Source: an uncultured Oscillospiraceae bacterium
GTDB lineage: Bacteria > Bacillota > Clostridia > Oscillospirales > Acutalibacteraceae
Assembly: GCA_900554535.1 (NCBI GenBank)
Contig: USIA01000007.1
Location: 1-29,864 of the forward strand
Direction of reading: 5' to 3'
DNA: 29,864 nt
Below are positions 7,872-15,628 of this stretch, piece after piece. Under the pieces are notes generated by a model. It had not been told where the DNA came from, did no database searches, and worked only from the letters and a program-made list of their open reading frames with translations. A program made the position numbers and the translations under genes. Position 1 is the first letter of the stretch. Every line of letters starts with the position of its first letter.

Positions 7872-7900
7872 ATGTTAACATATATGATAACAATTTGCAA
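7872..7900 (-). promoter_or_regulatory. Promoter with overlapping palindromic operator for the XRE-HipA-like gene
   Basis: On the minus strand TTGCAA (7900-7895) and TAACAT (7877-7872) are spaced by 17 bases, about 20 bases before the ATG. The -10 overlaps a perfect palindrome ATGTTAACAT (7872-7881), and a second half-site TGTTATCA lies directly upstream (7891-7884). A palindrome over the -10 next to an XRE-type gene suggests autorepression; this is inference. Confidence 0.45.
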
Positions 7901-7934
7901 GAGGGAGAATCTGTCGAAGCTGCAAAACCGGCAC

Positions 7935-8906
7935 TCACCGCTCCGGCTCTTTGCCGTGGCTGCCCCGAATGGGAATCCCCAGCCGACAATCTGTTAAATC
8001 ATTCACATCCTTTCCACGGGGCGGCGGTTTGTTCTCCACCCGGTAGCCCTCCGGCATGACAGCCATGATCGCCTTGGCAGCCAGCCGGCCAGCGGTGTCA
8101 TTATCCAGATGGAGATAGATGGTTTTCACATGGGGGTGGTCCTCCAAAAACCGGGTGAGGGCCACCGGCAGCTTGCTTTCCTCGATCTTTTTCTTCGGCT
8201 GGTACACCCCGGCAAGGGACAACAGATTGTGCCGCCGCCAGTCAATCCCGTCCAGCTTGCAGAGAGTGGCATAGGACATCACATCAATGGCGCACTCGCA
8301 CAGATGGACTGCCGGATTTTCCACGCAAGCGGGCAGGGCGAAGGAAAAGTGCTTATCACTGCCGCTTAAATCCCCGTGGAACCGGGCTTCACTGATTCCC
8401 CGCAGGCAGCCGAACCGCGCCTTGCCATCCTTGTCGAAGCCCACAAAAACCACGTTGCTGTGGCCCTTGTTCCGGCTCTCATAAATCCGCCCGGTCTGAA
8501 CGCAGTAGTCCAAAATCTCCTGGTCAATGCCCCGGCCTTTGAGATAGGCCATCATCGCCCGATTATCCGGGGCGGCCTGGGGCAGAAGCAGGTGCTTGGG
8601 CTTTTCCTCCTTCGGCGCTGGCACAAAGGAAGGCGGCGGGATGGCAGCCCTTCCGGAGATAGTTTCCATGGCCTCCAAAAAGGAATAGCCGTTGACCTTG
8701 ATGAGATAGTCCAGCGCACTGTAACCGCCAATCCCGCGGGAAAACCAGCACCATTTGCCGTTGGAAATCCGCAGGCTGTCATGGGTCTTGGTACAGTAGA
8801 CGTTGCCGGACACATGGACCAACTCCTGGGGTTCGCAGGTTTGCAGGTAGGTGAGCAGGTCCACCTGCCTTGCCCGTTCGATGGCTTCTGAATCGTAAAA
8901 AGGCAT
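7935..8906 (-). CDS. DUF3991/Toprim primase-like protein
   Basis: A 323-residue protein of the type seen in Tn1549-like elements. The N-terminal 75 residues are a degenerate CHC2-like module (GNVYCTKTHDSLRISNGKWCWFSRGIGGYSALDYLI). Then comes the DUF3991 region (about 112-180, with YLKGRGIDQEILDYC) and a Toprim domain: the motif with Glu204 in CECAIDVMSY, and the acidic pair in LHLDNDTAGR (Asp268, Asp270). It ends KDVNDL, which is normal. Such proteins are presumed to prime or repair the transferred strand, though the full primase zinc site is not obvious. The ATG is directly preceded by a T-run and a long hairpin that hides the only Shine-Dalgarno-like sequence, an unusual arrangement. Confidence 0.85.
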   Translation of the reverse strand: MPFYDSEAIERARQVDLLTYLQTCEPQELVHVSGNVYCTKTHDSLRISNGKWCWFSRGIGGYSALDYLIKVNGYSFLEAMETISGRAAIPPPSFVPAPKEEKPKHLLLPQAAPDNRAMMAYLKGRGIDQEILDYCVQTGRIYESRNKGHSNVVFVGFDKDGKARFGCLRGISEARFHGDLSGSDKHFSFALPACVENPAVHLCECAIDVMSYATLCKLDGIDWRRHNLLSLAGVYQPKKKIEESKLPVALTRFLEDHPHVKTIYLHLDNDTAGRLAAKAIMAVMPEGYRVENKPPPRGKDVNDLTDCRLGIPIRGSHGKEPER

Positions 8907-8984
8907 AAAAAAATACAGCCCCCTTCACATAGCCATAGATTAGCCGCCCCATGTGGGGTAGCTGACTATGTAAAAGGGGCTGTA
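8907..8984 (-). terminator. Long hairpin plus T-run abutting the primase-like start codon
   Basis: On the minus strand the arms TACAGCCCC (8984-8976) and GGGGCTGTA (8922-8914), extended by CTATGT-type pairing further in, form a long imperfect stem. Seven T (8913-8907) follow, then immediately the ATG at 8906. This has the form of an intrinsic terminator. The only G-rich ribosome-site candidate (AAGGGGG) lies in the stem. It could be an attenuator controlling the DUF3991/Toprim gene. Confidence 0.6.
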
Positions 8985-9241
8985 CTCTTTTCAGATATGG
9001 AAAAAGCCGACTGGATTGCTCCAATCGACTTTCTGCATATACTTTTGCGATTTATATGCAGATATGAATGGGGAATGTGCAGTTTTGGGCGGCAGCTTTA
9101 AGCCATAGCCAAAAACTCCAAGAATTCCAATAGTTTTTACTCCTAATCCGTAAAAACTTGTTTTGTTCAAGACCTTTTTGGGGGTGCGAATGAATTTGGA
9201 TATGTAAAAGCGGCATGGATTTTTCCATGCCGCCCAAAAAA
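8985..9241 (-). other. Intergenic region with hairpins and a weak 59-codon frame
   Basis: No convincing gene lies between the primase-like gene and the 110-residue gene (334 bases including the terminator above). A perfect 9-bp inverted repeat CTGCATATA/TATATGCAG (9033-9041, 9053-9061) is present. On the minus strand a TTG at 9170 opens a 59-codon frame ending at 8991, with a glycine-rich hydrophobic segment (TIGILGVFGYGL). It lacks a strong ribosome site and I do not call it a gene. A weak promoter TTGGAA-17-TATGGC is visible in the same stretch. Confidence 0.35.
9211..9232 (-). terminator. Hairpin terminator after the 110-residue gene
   Basis: A perfect 8-bp stem CGGCATGG/CCATGCCG (9211-9218, 9225-9232) with a 6-base loop lies 10 bases beyond the stop at 9242. 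On the minus strand it is followed by CTTTTAC, a short T-run, so termination is likely but may be leaky. Confidence 0.6.
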
Positions 9242-9574
9242 CTATTCAGTTTTGAAAGCGCCGATTTTCTTCAGATAGGCAAATCCGTCTGCATGGCCCC
9301 GGAAGTAGATGTGTTCCCGTTCCATATTATCGGCCCGCATATACAGCCGGATAAATTCTTTCAAGGCTTCATGCTCCTCAGCGGTAAAAGAAAGTTCTCC
9401 CTTGCCCTCCAGCAGAGCGCCAATCACAAGATTTTGGCGTTTCAGTTCCTCCATCTGGGCCTTCAACTCGGTATATTCCGGGCTGGCAGCCGCCAAATCC
9501 ATCACGATGTCGCTGTCGATTTCAGAAAACTGCTCGGAAATGCGCTCCGGGAGCAGGCAGTAGCTATCGTCCAT
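9242..9574 (-). CDS. Conserved-type element protein, function unknown (110 aa)
   Basis: A 110-residue acidic soluble protein. It begins MDDSYCLLPERISEQFSEID, has a coiled-coil-like middle (EYTELKAQMEELKRQNLVI) and a C-terminal helix-rich part (EEHEALKEFIRLYMRADNMERE, then GHADGFAYLKKIG). I do not recognise a named domain. It has its own promoter (TTGCCA-17-TATAGT, 9635-9607) and ribosome site (AAGGGGTGA), and a terminator follows, so it is probably an independent unit inside the element. The C-terminal part looks like a regulator-type helical bundle, but no function can be given. Confidence 0.65.
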   Translation of the reverse strand: MDDSYCLLPERISEQFSEIDSDIVMDLAAASPEYTELKAQMEELKRQNLVIGALLEGKGELSFTAEEHEALKEFIRLYMRADNMEREHIYFRGHADGFAYLKKIGAFKTE

Positions 9575-9606
9575 CTATCATCACCCCTTATCACGATTTT
9601 TATTAT

Positions 9607-9635
9607 ACTATACCTGCCCCGCAGCGCAATGGCAA
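9607..9635 (-). promoter_or_regulatory. Sigma-A-type promoter of the 110-residue gene
   Basis: On the minus strand TTGCCA (9635-9630) and TATAGT (9612-9607) are spaced by exactly 17 bases, about 33 bases before the ATG at 9574. Both boxes match consensus in five of six positions. TATAAT-like bases continue just downstream (9607-9602) and could serve as an alternative -10. Confidence 0.65.
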
Positions 9636-9643
9636 ATGTGCAA

Positions 9644-9979
9644 TCACCTTTCTTTCTGCGCTTTGGCTTTCTGTTTGGCTTCGGCGGCCCTGGCCTGTTC
9701 CTGGACAGTATCCCATACCGTATCCATATAAGAGGTTTCCTGGTTCTCCCACCTCTCAAAAATCTGCTTCAAGGGCTTGTCAGATTTCAGCAGCGCCCTG
9801 GCCTGACTATCCTCCAGATCGTGGTATTCAAGAGACATCAGGATGTCCTCCCGCACCGTGTACTCATAGGCATGGTTCAGAATCTCAGCCGGCGGCTGGG
9901 AAAGCAGCCAATCCCGGAACTGTTCCTGTTCCGCGAACATTTTTTCATAGAGCCTGGTATTCAATTCTTCGTTGGTCAT
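9644..9979 (-). CDS. DUF3848-family protein
   Basis: A 111-residue protein with the family's typical text: LNTRLYEKMFAEQEQFRDWL, then PPAEILNHAYEYTVREDIL, and a helical end with ARALLKSDKPL and SYMDTVWDTV, closing in a basic tail. Function is unknown. The gene has an AAAGGAGG site before its ATG and begins only 11 bases after the stop of the helicase-methylase gene, so it is probably cotranscribed with it. DUF3848 genes are common beside this large helicase gene in Firmicutes conjugative elements. Confidence 0.82.
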   Translation of the reverse strand: MTNEELNTRLYEKMFAEQEQFRDWLLSQPPAEILNHAYEYTVREDILMSLEYHDLEDSQARALLKSDKPLKQIFERWENQETSYMDTVWDTVQEQARAAEAKQKAKAQKER

Positions 9980-9990
9980 CGTATCCTCCT

Positions 9991-12900
9991 TTACCGTGCC
10001 AGCTCCGCAACCCTCCGGGCAGGCACATCCTCGCCCTCATCCGGGGTATCGTCCAGCAGAGTCTTGTCCTTCTCATCCATGTTGAGCAGAATATTCAGCT
10101 CTTTCAAACGGGCTGTTTTCTCCGCCAGCTCCTCCTCGCGGGCAAATGGGGCAGCCAGTTCGGTGCGGGCGTTTTCAAGCTGGGTCTTGGTTTCCTCCAG
10201 GCTGTTCTGCTCGGCCTGCAGGCTGCCCGCAAGGTTTTCCAGCGCGTTGTCCAGGCGGGTGATATTGCCGAACACATCTGCGCCCAGCGTCACCGTATGG
10301 GAAAGAGTGCCTTTGAGCGTGATCCGGTACTCGTTGCTCCTGCCATCATAGGCCAGCACCATGGAAAAGCCCCGGTACTGCCCCAAAAGAACAGCGTCGG
10401 AACCAGTCATGCGGGTGCAAACGTCAATGATAGCCTTGCCTGCGTCCTCTTTTTCAGCATAGTGTTTGCCATCCACCTCCATGCCGCAGAAGCCCTCCTG
10501 GGCCTTGGGGTGGTCCGCTACCAGCGCCACATCCTGCTCATAGCCCTCGATCCGTTCTGTGAGCCGGGTGATTTCCTCCGGGTACTTGCGGTACACCAGC
10601 TCCTCCAGCGCATATACTTGGTTCAAGTGGCTGGCTTTCAGCATATTGAGCCGCGCCACCTCCATATCCAGGTTGCACTTCTCGATGATTAACGGATTGC
10701 CGGTGGCCAATGCCTTGATTTCCGAATAGCTGAGGGCAGTTTCATCCACATCATCCGCCACACGGACAGGGGCCTTGCTGGTCATGATCTGGGCGATAAA
10801 TTTCTGCTTGTTCTCCACGAGCTGGTAGAGGTAAGCGTCAAAAGTGCCTTCCGTTACATACCGATAGATTTCCACCTCCTCATTTTCATTGCCCTGGCGG
10901 ACGATACGCCCCAGCCGCTGCTGAAGGTCGGAAGGCCGCCAGGGGCAGTCCAGGTCATGCAGGGCAATGAGCTTATCCTGGACGTTAGTGCCTGCGCCCA
11001 TTTTGGCCGTGGAACCCAGCAGCACCCGCACCTGCCCGGCGCGCACCTTGGAAAACAGCTCCTTCTTTTTGGCTTCGCTGTCTGCCGTATGGATAAAGGC
11101 GATTTCTTCTTCCGGGATACCGGCGTCCATCAGTTTCTTTTTTAGGTCGTCATAAACACTGAACGAGCCATCGGTGGTAGGTGTGGACAGGTCGCAGAAC
11201 ACAAGCTGGGCAGAGCGTTTTTCTTTGGTCTGTTCCCAGATGCGGAACACATTCCGGGCGCAGACAGCCACCTTGCCATTGGGGTCGTCGGCGGCAAGGG
11301 GATTGATGAGCCGCATATCCAGAGCCAGTTTTCTTCCGTCGTTGGTAATGCGCAGCATATTGTCCACATGAGGATCAACACCGCCGCCGCGAATCTTCTC
11401 AGCCCGTTCCGCCAGCCCCTTTATCATCTCCTTCTGAAGCTCCGAGGGCTGGATTACTTCCGTGTGGAAGTTGGCCTTGGGCACGGGGAGTTTGAGCATA
11501 TCCGCTGTTTGGATGTCAGCCACCTCCTTGAAAGCAGCCATCAGCTCCGGCAGGTTATAAAACTTGGCAAACCTGGTTTTAGCACGGTAGCCGGTGCCCT
11601 CCGGCGATAACTCGATGGCGGTGACAGTCTCCCCAAAGTTACTTGCCCAATCGTCAAAATGGATCAGGCCCATCTCCTGCAGGAGCCGGTACTGTAAATA
11701 CCGTTGAATGGTATAAAGCTCTACCATGGAGTTGGAAATGGGGGTGCCAGTAGCAAAAATTGTGCCGCGCCCGCCCGTCAGCTCGTCCAGATACTGCGTT
11801 TTCATAAACAGATCGCTGGATTTCTGGGCTTCGGTCTGGGCAATGCCGCCCACGTTGCGCATTTTTGTCGCCAAAAACAAGTTCTTAAAATAATGGCTCT
11901 CATCAATAAAGAGCCTGTCAACACCAAGCTGCTCAAAGGTGACGGTGTCATCCTTGCGGCTCTGGTCATTGAGCTTGGCCAGCTTTGTCTCCAGCGATTT
12001 CCGGGTGCGCTCCATCTGCTTGACCGTGTAGCGTTCCGCCTTCTGCGCCTTGGCCTGTTCGATCCCTTCCAGGATTTCCTCAATCTGGCGCTCCAAAATA
12101 GCCTGCTGGCGCTCCACGCTCATGGGGATTTTCTCAAATTGCGAGTGCCCGATAATGATGGCGTCATAGTCCCCGGTGGCAATGCGGCTGCAAAACTTCT
12201 TGCGGTTCTGGGTTTCAAAGTCTTTCTTCGTGGCGACTAAAATGTTGGCGCTGGGATAGAGCTGGAGCCATTCCGCCGCCCATTGTTCCGTGATGTGATT
12301 TGGCACCACGATCAGCGATTTGGTGCAAAGCCCCAGGCGCTTCATCTCCATGGCGGCTGCCACCATCTCGTAGGTTTTGCCTGCCCCTACCTCGTGGGCC
12401 AGCAGGGTGTTTCCGCCGTACAAAATGTGCGCAATGGCATTGATCTGATGGGGACGTAAGGAAATTTCCGGGTTCATGCCTTCAAACCGGATGTGCCGCC
12501 CATCATATTCACGGGGGCGGACGCCGTTGAAGGTTTCGTTGTAAATGCGGCACAGCAGTTCCCGGCGGTCGATGTCTTTCCAGATCCACTCGGCAAACTT
12601 CTGCTTGATGAGTTCCTGCCGGTCCTGGGCAATCGCGGTTTCTTTTTTGTTGAGGACAGGCTTTTTCTTGCCGTTCTCGTCCTCAATATAGTCAAATACC
12701 CGCACATCCCTTTGATTTAGAGTCTGCTCCAAGATGTGGTAGGCGCTCATCCGCTTGGTGCCGTAGGTGGTATTGGCTTTTACATTGCTGCGGTCGGCGT
12801 TTTTCTCCCGGATGCTCCATTGGCCGGTGGCTTCGGAGCGCAGGATTTTGATACGGTCCCGCACATAGTAATTGGGGGTGAGCAGCTCCACCATGAATTG

Positions 12901-14421
12901 CTGGTACACCTCGATGGGCACCCAGTTCGCGCCAATGCGCACGCCAATTTCTCCAGCGCCCAAATCCTGGGGCTGAACGGCTTCCAGGGCCTCCACATTT
13001 CTGCGGGCGGTTTCCTTCTGATTGTCAGGGGCCACTTCCAGGAATGCTTTTGCCATCCGCAGCTTTTGGCGCACTTTCCCGGAAAGGTACTCATCCGCCG
13101 TGACAAGAGGATAGCGGCTCAAATCCGCCAAAGAAGGCAGGATGTCCTCCGGGTTCTCCGCACAGCGAATATCCCGGTAGATCACCCCGGCAAGCTCTTT
13201 TTCCAGTTCCTCCGGGGATTTACCCGACAGCTCTGCCATATAGTCCATATCCACACGGGCTTTTTCCGAAATGGACACCGCCAACGCTTCACTGGCCGTA
13301 TCCACGCTGGTAACAGCCACATGGGGCCGGATGGTGCGCCGGGTGAACATATCGGCTTTTCTTTTTAGGTTGCCCTGCTCATCCAGCACCTCCAGAGAGC
13401 ACAAGAGGCAGTAGCTGGAATCCTCCGAAAAGGCCAGCTTGTTGCCCCGGCTGTTGATAAGGCCGTACTTGGCGGTGAAGCTGTCGTAAAGGGCGTTGAG
13501 TTTCTGCTGCTCGGATTCAATATCCTCGTCCGGGTAGCCTTCGGTTTGGTACTCAATGAGCCTGCGGACACATTCCCGCAGCTCGATCATGCCACGGATA
13601 CGGTTTTCCGCCGTGACGGAGACTTCCACCGGGTGCATGAGGCTGTTTTCCCGGTAGTATACTTGCCCATCCACCACCGTATAGCTGAAATTCTTCACTG
13701 TGGGGTCGGCAGGGATGGAGCGATCTTCCTCCTCGTCCAGTTCCTCCAGCTCGTAGGGCTTGATCTCGGCCTGCAAAAACTGGATGGCATTGGCAAGCTG
13801 ATCGGATAAATCTTCGCCCTCACGGGCTTTGCAGGCGCTGTCCGGCCCGAACCGGGTGGATTCCATCACCATGTCACCCAAAATCATCTCCGGGTGCTGC
13901 ACAAAATAGCTATTCATGCGGATTCCGTTTTCATCCGTGTCCAAATGCACCCAATCCGGCTCCAAATCGGTGATGTGGTCGCGCTTTTGCAGAAAGATGA
14001 TGTCGCTGGTCACTTCCGTTCCGGCGTTCTGCTTGAAGGTGTTATCCGGCAGGCGGATGGCCCCGATCAGGTCGGCGCGCTGTGCCAGGAACTTTCGGAC
14101 GCTGGAGTTTTCCTTGTCCAGAGTGCCTTTGCTGGTAATGAACGCCACAATACCGCCGGGCCGCACCTTGTCCAGCGTCTTTCCGAAGAAATAGTCGTGG
14201 ATCAGCCAGTGGTGCTTGTCGTACCGTTTATCCAGCACTTTGAAATCCCCAAAGGGGACGTTGCCCACGGCTACATCAAAAAAGCTGTCGGGCATTTGCA
14301 CAGTTTCAAAGCCGTTTACGGAAATGTTGGCATTCTGGTAAAGCTGGCCCGCAATCCGCCCGGAAATGGAATCCAGCTCTACGCCATAGGCTTTGCTGCC
14401 CGCCAAATCTGTGGGGAGCAA
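9991..14421 (-). CDS. 5'-truncated adenine-methylase/SNF2-type helicase of conjugative element
   Basis: About 1,480 residues remain of a giant element protein that is normally well over 2,000 residues. The reading frame enters exactly at the SAM-binding motif I (EPSCGTGNF at 14457-14431) and has methylase motif IV NVPFG shortly after. A superfamily 2 helicase follows: Walker A EVGAGKT (near residue 680 from the TTG at 14421), FIDESHYFKN (near 840), GTPISNS, and motif VI QQRLGRIVRQG (near 1170). A long coiled-coil C-terminus closes it. Upstream of EPSCG the frame meets a stop at 14544 with unrelated residues, and no proper start codon or ribosome site exists. The TTG at 14421 falls inside the motif region. 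The rest of the frame is intact, so truncation looks recent, or else the contig is misjoined here. The full-length relatives may protect or process transferred DNA. Confidence 0.85.
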   Translation of the reverse strand: MLPTDLAGSKAYGVELDSISGRIAGQLYQNANISVNGFETVQMPDSFFDVAVGNVPFGDFKVLDKRYDKHHWLIHDYFFGKTLDKVRPGGIVAFITSKGTLDKENSSVRKFLAQRADLIGAIRLPDNTFKQNAGTEVTSDIIFLQKRDHITDLEPDWVHLDTDENGIRMNSYFVQHPEMILGDMVMESTRFGPDSACKAREGEDLSDQLANAIQFLQAEIKPYELEELDEEEDRSIPADPTVKNFSYTVVDGQVYYRENSLMHPVEVSVTAENRIRGMIELRECVRRLIEYQTEGYPDEDIESEQQKLNALYDSFTAKYGLINSRGNKLAFSEDSSYCLLCSLEVLDEQGNLKRKADMFTRRTIRPHVAVTSVDTASEALAVSISEKARVDMDYMAELSGKSPEELEKELAGVIYRDIRCAENPEDILPSLADLSRYPLVTADEYLSGKVRQKLRMAKAFLEVAPDNQKETARRNVEALEAVQPQDLGAGEIGVRIGANWVPIEVYQQFMVELLTPNYYVRDRIKILRSEATGQWSIREKNADRSNVKANTTYGTKRMSAYHILEQTLNQRDVRVFDYIEDENGKKKPVLNKKETAIAQDRQELIKQKFAEWIWKDIDRRELLCRIYNETFNGVRPREYDGRHIRFEGMNPEISLRPHQINAIAHILYGGNTLLAHEVGAGKTYEMVAAAMEMKRLGLCTKSLIVVPNHITEQWAAEWLQLYPSANILVATKKDFETQNRKKFCSRIATGDYDAIIIGHSQFEKIPMSVERQQAILERQIEEILEGIEQAKAQKAERYTVKQMERTRKSLETKLAKLNDQSRKDDTVTFEQLGVDRLFIDESHYFKNLFLATKMRNVGGIAQTEAQKSSDLFMKTQYLDELTGGRGTIFATGTPISNSMVELYTIQRYLQYRLLQEMGLIHFDDWASNFGETVTAIELSPEGTGYRAKTRFAKFYNLPELMAAFKEVADIQTADMLKLPVPKANFHTEVIQPSELQKEMIKGLAERAEKIRGGGVDPHVDNMLRITNDGRKLALDMRLINPLAADDPNGKVAVCARNVFRIWEQTKEKRSAQLVFCDLSTPTTDGSFSVYDDLKKKLMDAGIPEEEIAFIHTADSEAKKKELFSKVRAGQVRVLLGSTAKMGAGTNVQDKLIALHDLDCPWRPSDLQQRLGRIVRQGNENEEVEIYRYVTEGTFDAYLYQLVENKQKFIAQIMTSKAPVRVADDVDETALSYSEIKALATGNPLIIEKCNLDMEVARLNMLKASHLNQVYALEELVYRKYPEEITRLTERIEGYEQDVALVADHPKAQEGFCGMEVDGKHYAEKEDAGKAIIDVCTRMTGSDAVLLGQYRGFSMVLAYDGRSNEYRITLKGTLSHTVTLGADVFGNITRLDNALENLAGSLQAEQNSLEETKTQLENARTELAAPFAREEELAEKTARLKELNILLNMDEKDKTLLDDTPDEGEDVPARRVAELAR

Positions 14422-14454
14422 GCCAAGGAAATTACCGGTGCCGCAGGATGGCTC

Positions 14455-14529
14455 TATGTTCTTACTGATTTTGATACAATAGAAAAAGCCTTCTCCGGAG
14501 CAAAAGCCGCCGAAAAAGGCTCGAAATAA
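14455..14529 (+). pseudogene. Possible 3' end of a foreign gene fused at the break
   Basis: On the plus strand, starting where the helicase-methylase homology ends, about 24 codons read YVLTDFDTIEKAFSGAKA, then AEKGSK and a TAA at 14527-14529. A strong hairpin terminator begins immediately at that stop. The arrangement (coding-like end, stop, terminator) suggests the tail of another gene, perhaps from the mobile element that caused the break. I cannot identify the family and the stretch is too short for certainty. Confidence 0.3.
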
Positions 14530-14566
14530 GGGCTTCCGAGGTCATACGCTGACTGTGGAAGCCCTT
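14528..14566. terminator. Bidirectional terminator-like hairpin
   Basis: A perfect 10-bp inverted repeat AAGGGCTTCC/GGAAGCCCTT (14528-14537, 14557-14566) has a 19-base loop. On the plus strand it is followed by GTTTTATG; on the minus strand by ATTTCG. It would end transcription from the defence operon before the truncated helicase gene, though the T-run on that side is weak. It fits the plus-strand gene remnant best. Confidence 0.6.
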
Positions 14567-14644
14567 GTTTTATGTGTTTAGTTGTCCTGCTGCCGCTCGG
14601 TAATACGGCGGGATGCCAGCCTTGCGGTGTAGCGATTTTGGAAT

Positions 14645-14673
14645 AATTAAAAGGTGGGGCAAAATTAAAAGGT
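14645..14673. repeat. Direct repeat AATTAAAAGGT, two copies 18 bases apart
   Basis: The 11-base string AATTAAAAGGT occurs at 14645-14655 and 14663-14673, separated by GGGGCAA, directly beyond the GIY-YIG gene stop and near the junction with the conjugative element. It might be the remnant of an element end or a protein-binding site. Nothing else in the 14,567-14,673 gap looks coding. Confidence 0.4.
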
Positions 14674-15525
14674 TCAATCTGTTTCAAGGAGTTCCCTTAG
14701 TGTTTTTCCATCAGCGTCTTTCCAGTGCACATTTCCGCTCAAAGACGCGCCACCAACAAATCCGGCAGCTGATGAAGGACTGGAAAGAAGTACATCAGCT
14801 GTTAAGATCCCATTGCTGTCAATCTTGTCCTCATACTTCTTACGGTCCTTTATGGCTCTTTCAGGGCAGCTCTTCGTTATGGTAGGATTGATTATGCTGC
14901 CCTTCAGCACAACAAATCCATCGCTTGTTCTTTTGCCGGAAGCCTTGCCTTTTCCATATTCCATGTATAGGACTGGTTCTGTGTCAGCGGATTCTGCAGA
15001 AGGCGCAAACGGCTCAAATACCTTATGCCCAAGAGTGCCCATCACAATTTTCGCATAGTCGATAAACTCTTCAAGTTCGCTCTCTGTCTCCTCGGTTATA
15101 TTCCCTGGATTGGGGTCATTTCCGTTTTTAACAACATAGCGACCTGCTTCGATCGCCATATTGCAGAAGCGATTTTCAAGATAGCTTATCTCCGTCGGTC
15201 CGAAAGAGTTGTTTGTCGTAGTGAACATGACCGCCTCGGTCCAATAATCAATGGAGTTATGGGCCTCTTGCACTCGCAGAAGAAGCCCTTTGCCATTTTT
15301 ACGAACTCCAGCCTGGCCTATGTACACCACCGTATTATCCGCCTTATCAGTGCCAAACAGAAAATACACGCCACTCTGCTTGAGAATATCCAAATCTTTG
15401 CACTTATCCAAAGCAGTGCGAGGAATTTTATATGCAATCCCGGTCCAATTGGCCAAGGAGCATTTAATCCTTCCGCTTGGCTCTCCATCCATCAAAAATA
15501 GTTTTATGGTTTTACTCCTTGGCAT
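14674..15525 (-). CDS. GIY-YIG nuclease with C-terminal DUF4357
   Basis: A 283-residue protein from the ATG at 15525, chosen because GGAGG lies 6 bases upstream. The GIY-YIG core is at about 50-125: GVY (52-54), YIG (68-70) in VVYIGQAG, Arg84 in GLLLRVQEAH, and Glu117 in ISYLENRF. All the residues expected for catalysis are present. The C-terminal 60 residues (ILTADVLLSSPSSAAGFVGG, then a W-K-D and L-R-E-L tail) match DUF4357, often fused to GIY-YIG nucleases in bacterial genomes. It is the last gene of the defence island, 103 bases after hamB. It may be an extra nuclease of the Hachiman-like system or an independent defence gene. Confidence 0.85.
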   Translation of the reverse strand: MPRSKTIKLFLMDGEPSGRIKCSLANWTGIAYKIPRTALDKCKDLDILKQSGVYFLFGTDKADNTVVYIGQAGVRKNGKGLLLRVQEAHNSIDYWTEAVMFTTTNNSFGPTEISYLENRFCNMAIEAGRYVVKNGNDPNPGNITEETESELEEFIDYAKIVMGTLGHKVFEPFAPSAESADTEPVLYMEYGKGKASGKRTSDGFVVLKGSIINPTITKSCPERAIKDRKKYEDKIDSNGILTADVLLSSPSSAAGFVGGASLSGNVHWKDADGKTLRELLETD

Positions 15526-15628
15526 ATATTTCCTCCTTGTTCCACGAAAAAGCCAGAATGTGGGCATTTGGATCATTTTTTAGATTTTGTTCCAAGCGAC
15601 TTTATATTTAATTTCTCCAGGATTACAT

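Noticed and set aside
12736..13368. 210-codon plus-strand open frame
   Set aside because: It is antisense to the helicase-methylase gene, with typical shadow composition and no supporting signals.
14454..14687. 77-codon minus-strand frame across the junction
   Set aside because: It begins inside the end of the GIY-YIG gene, crosses the terminator hairpin and lacks a ribosome site. Part of it (PQGWHPAVLP) may be a piece of mobile-element sequence, but I cannot support a gene.
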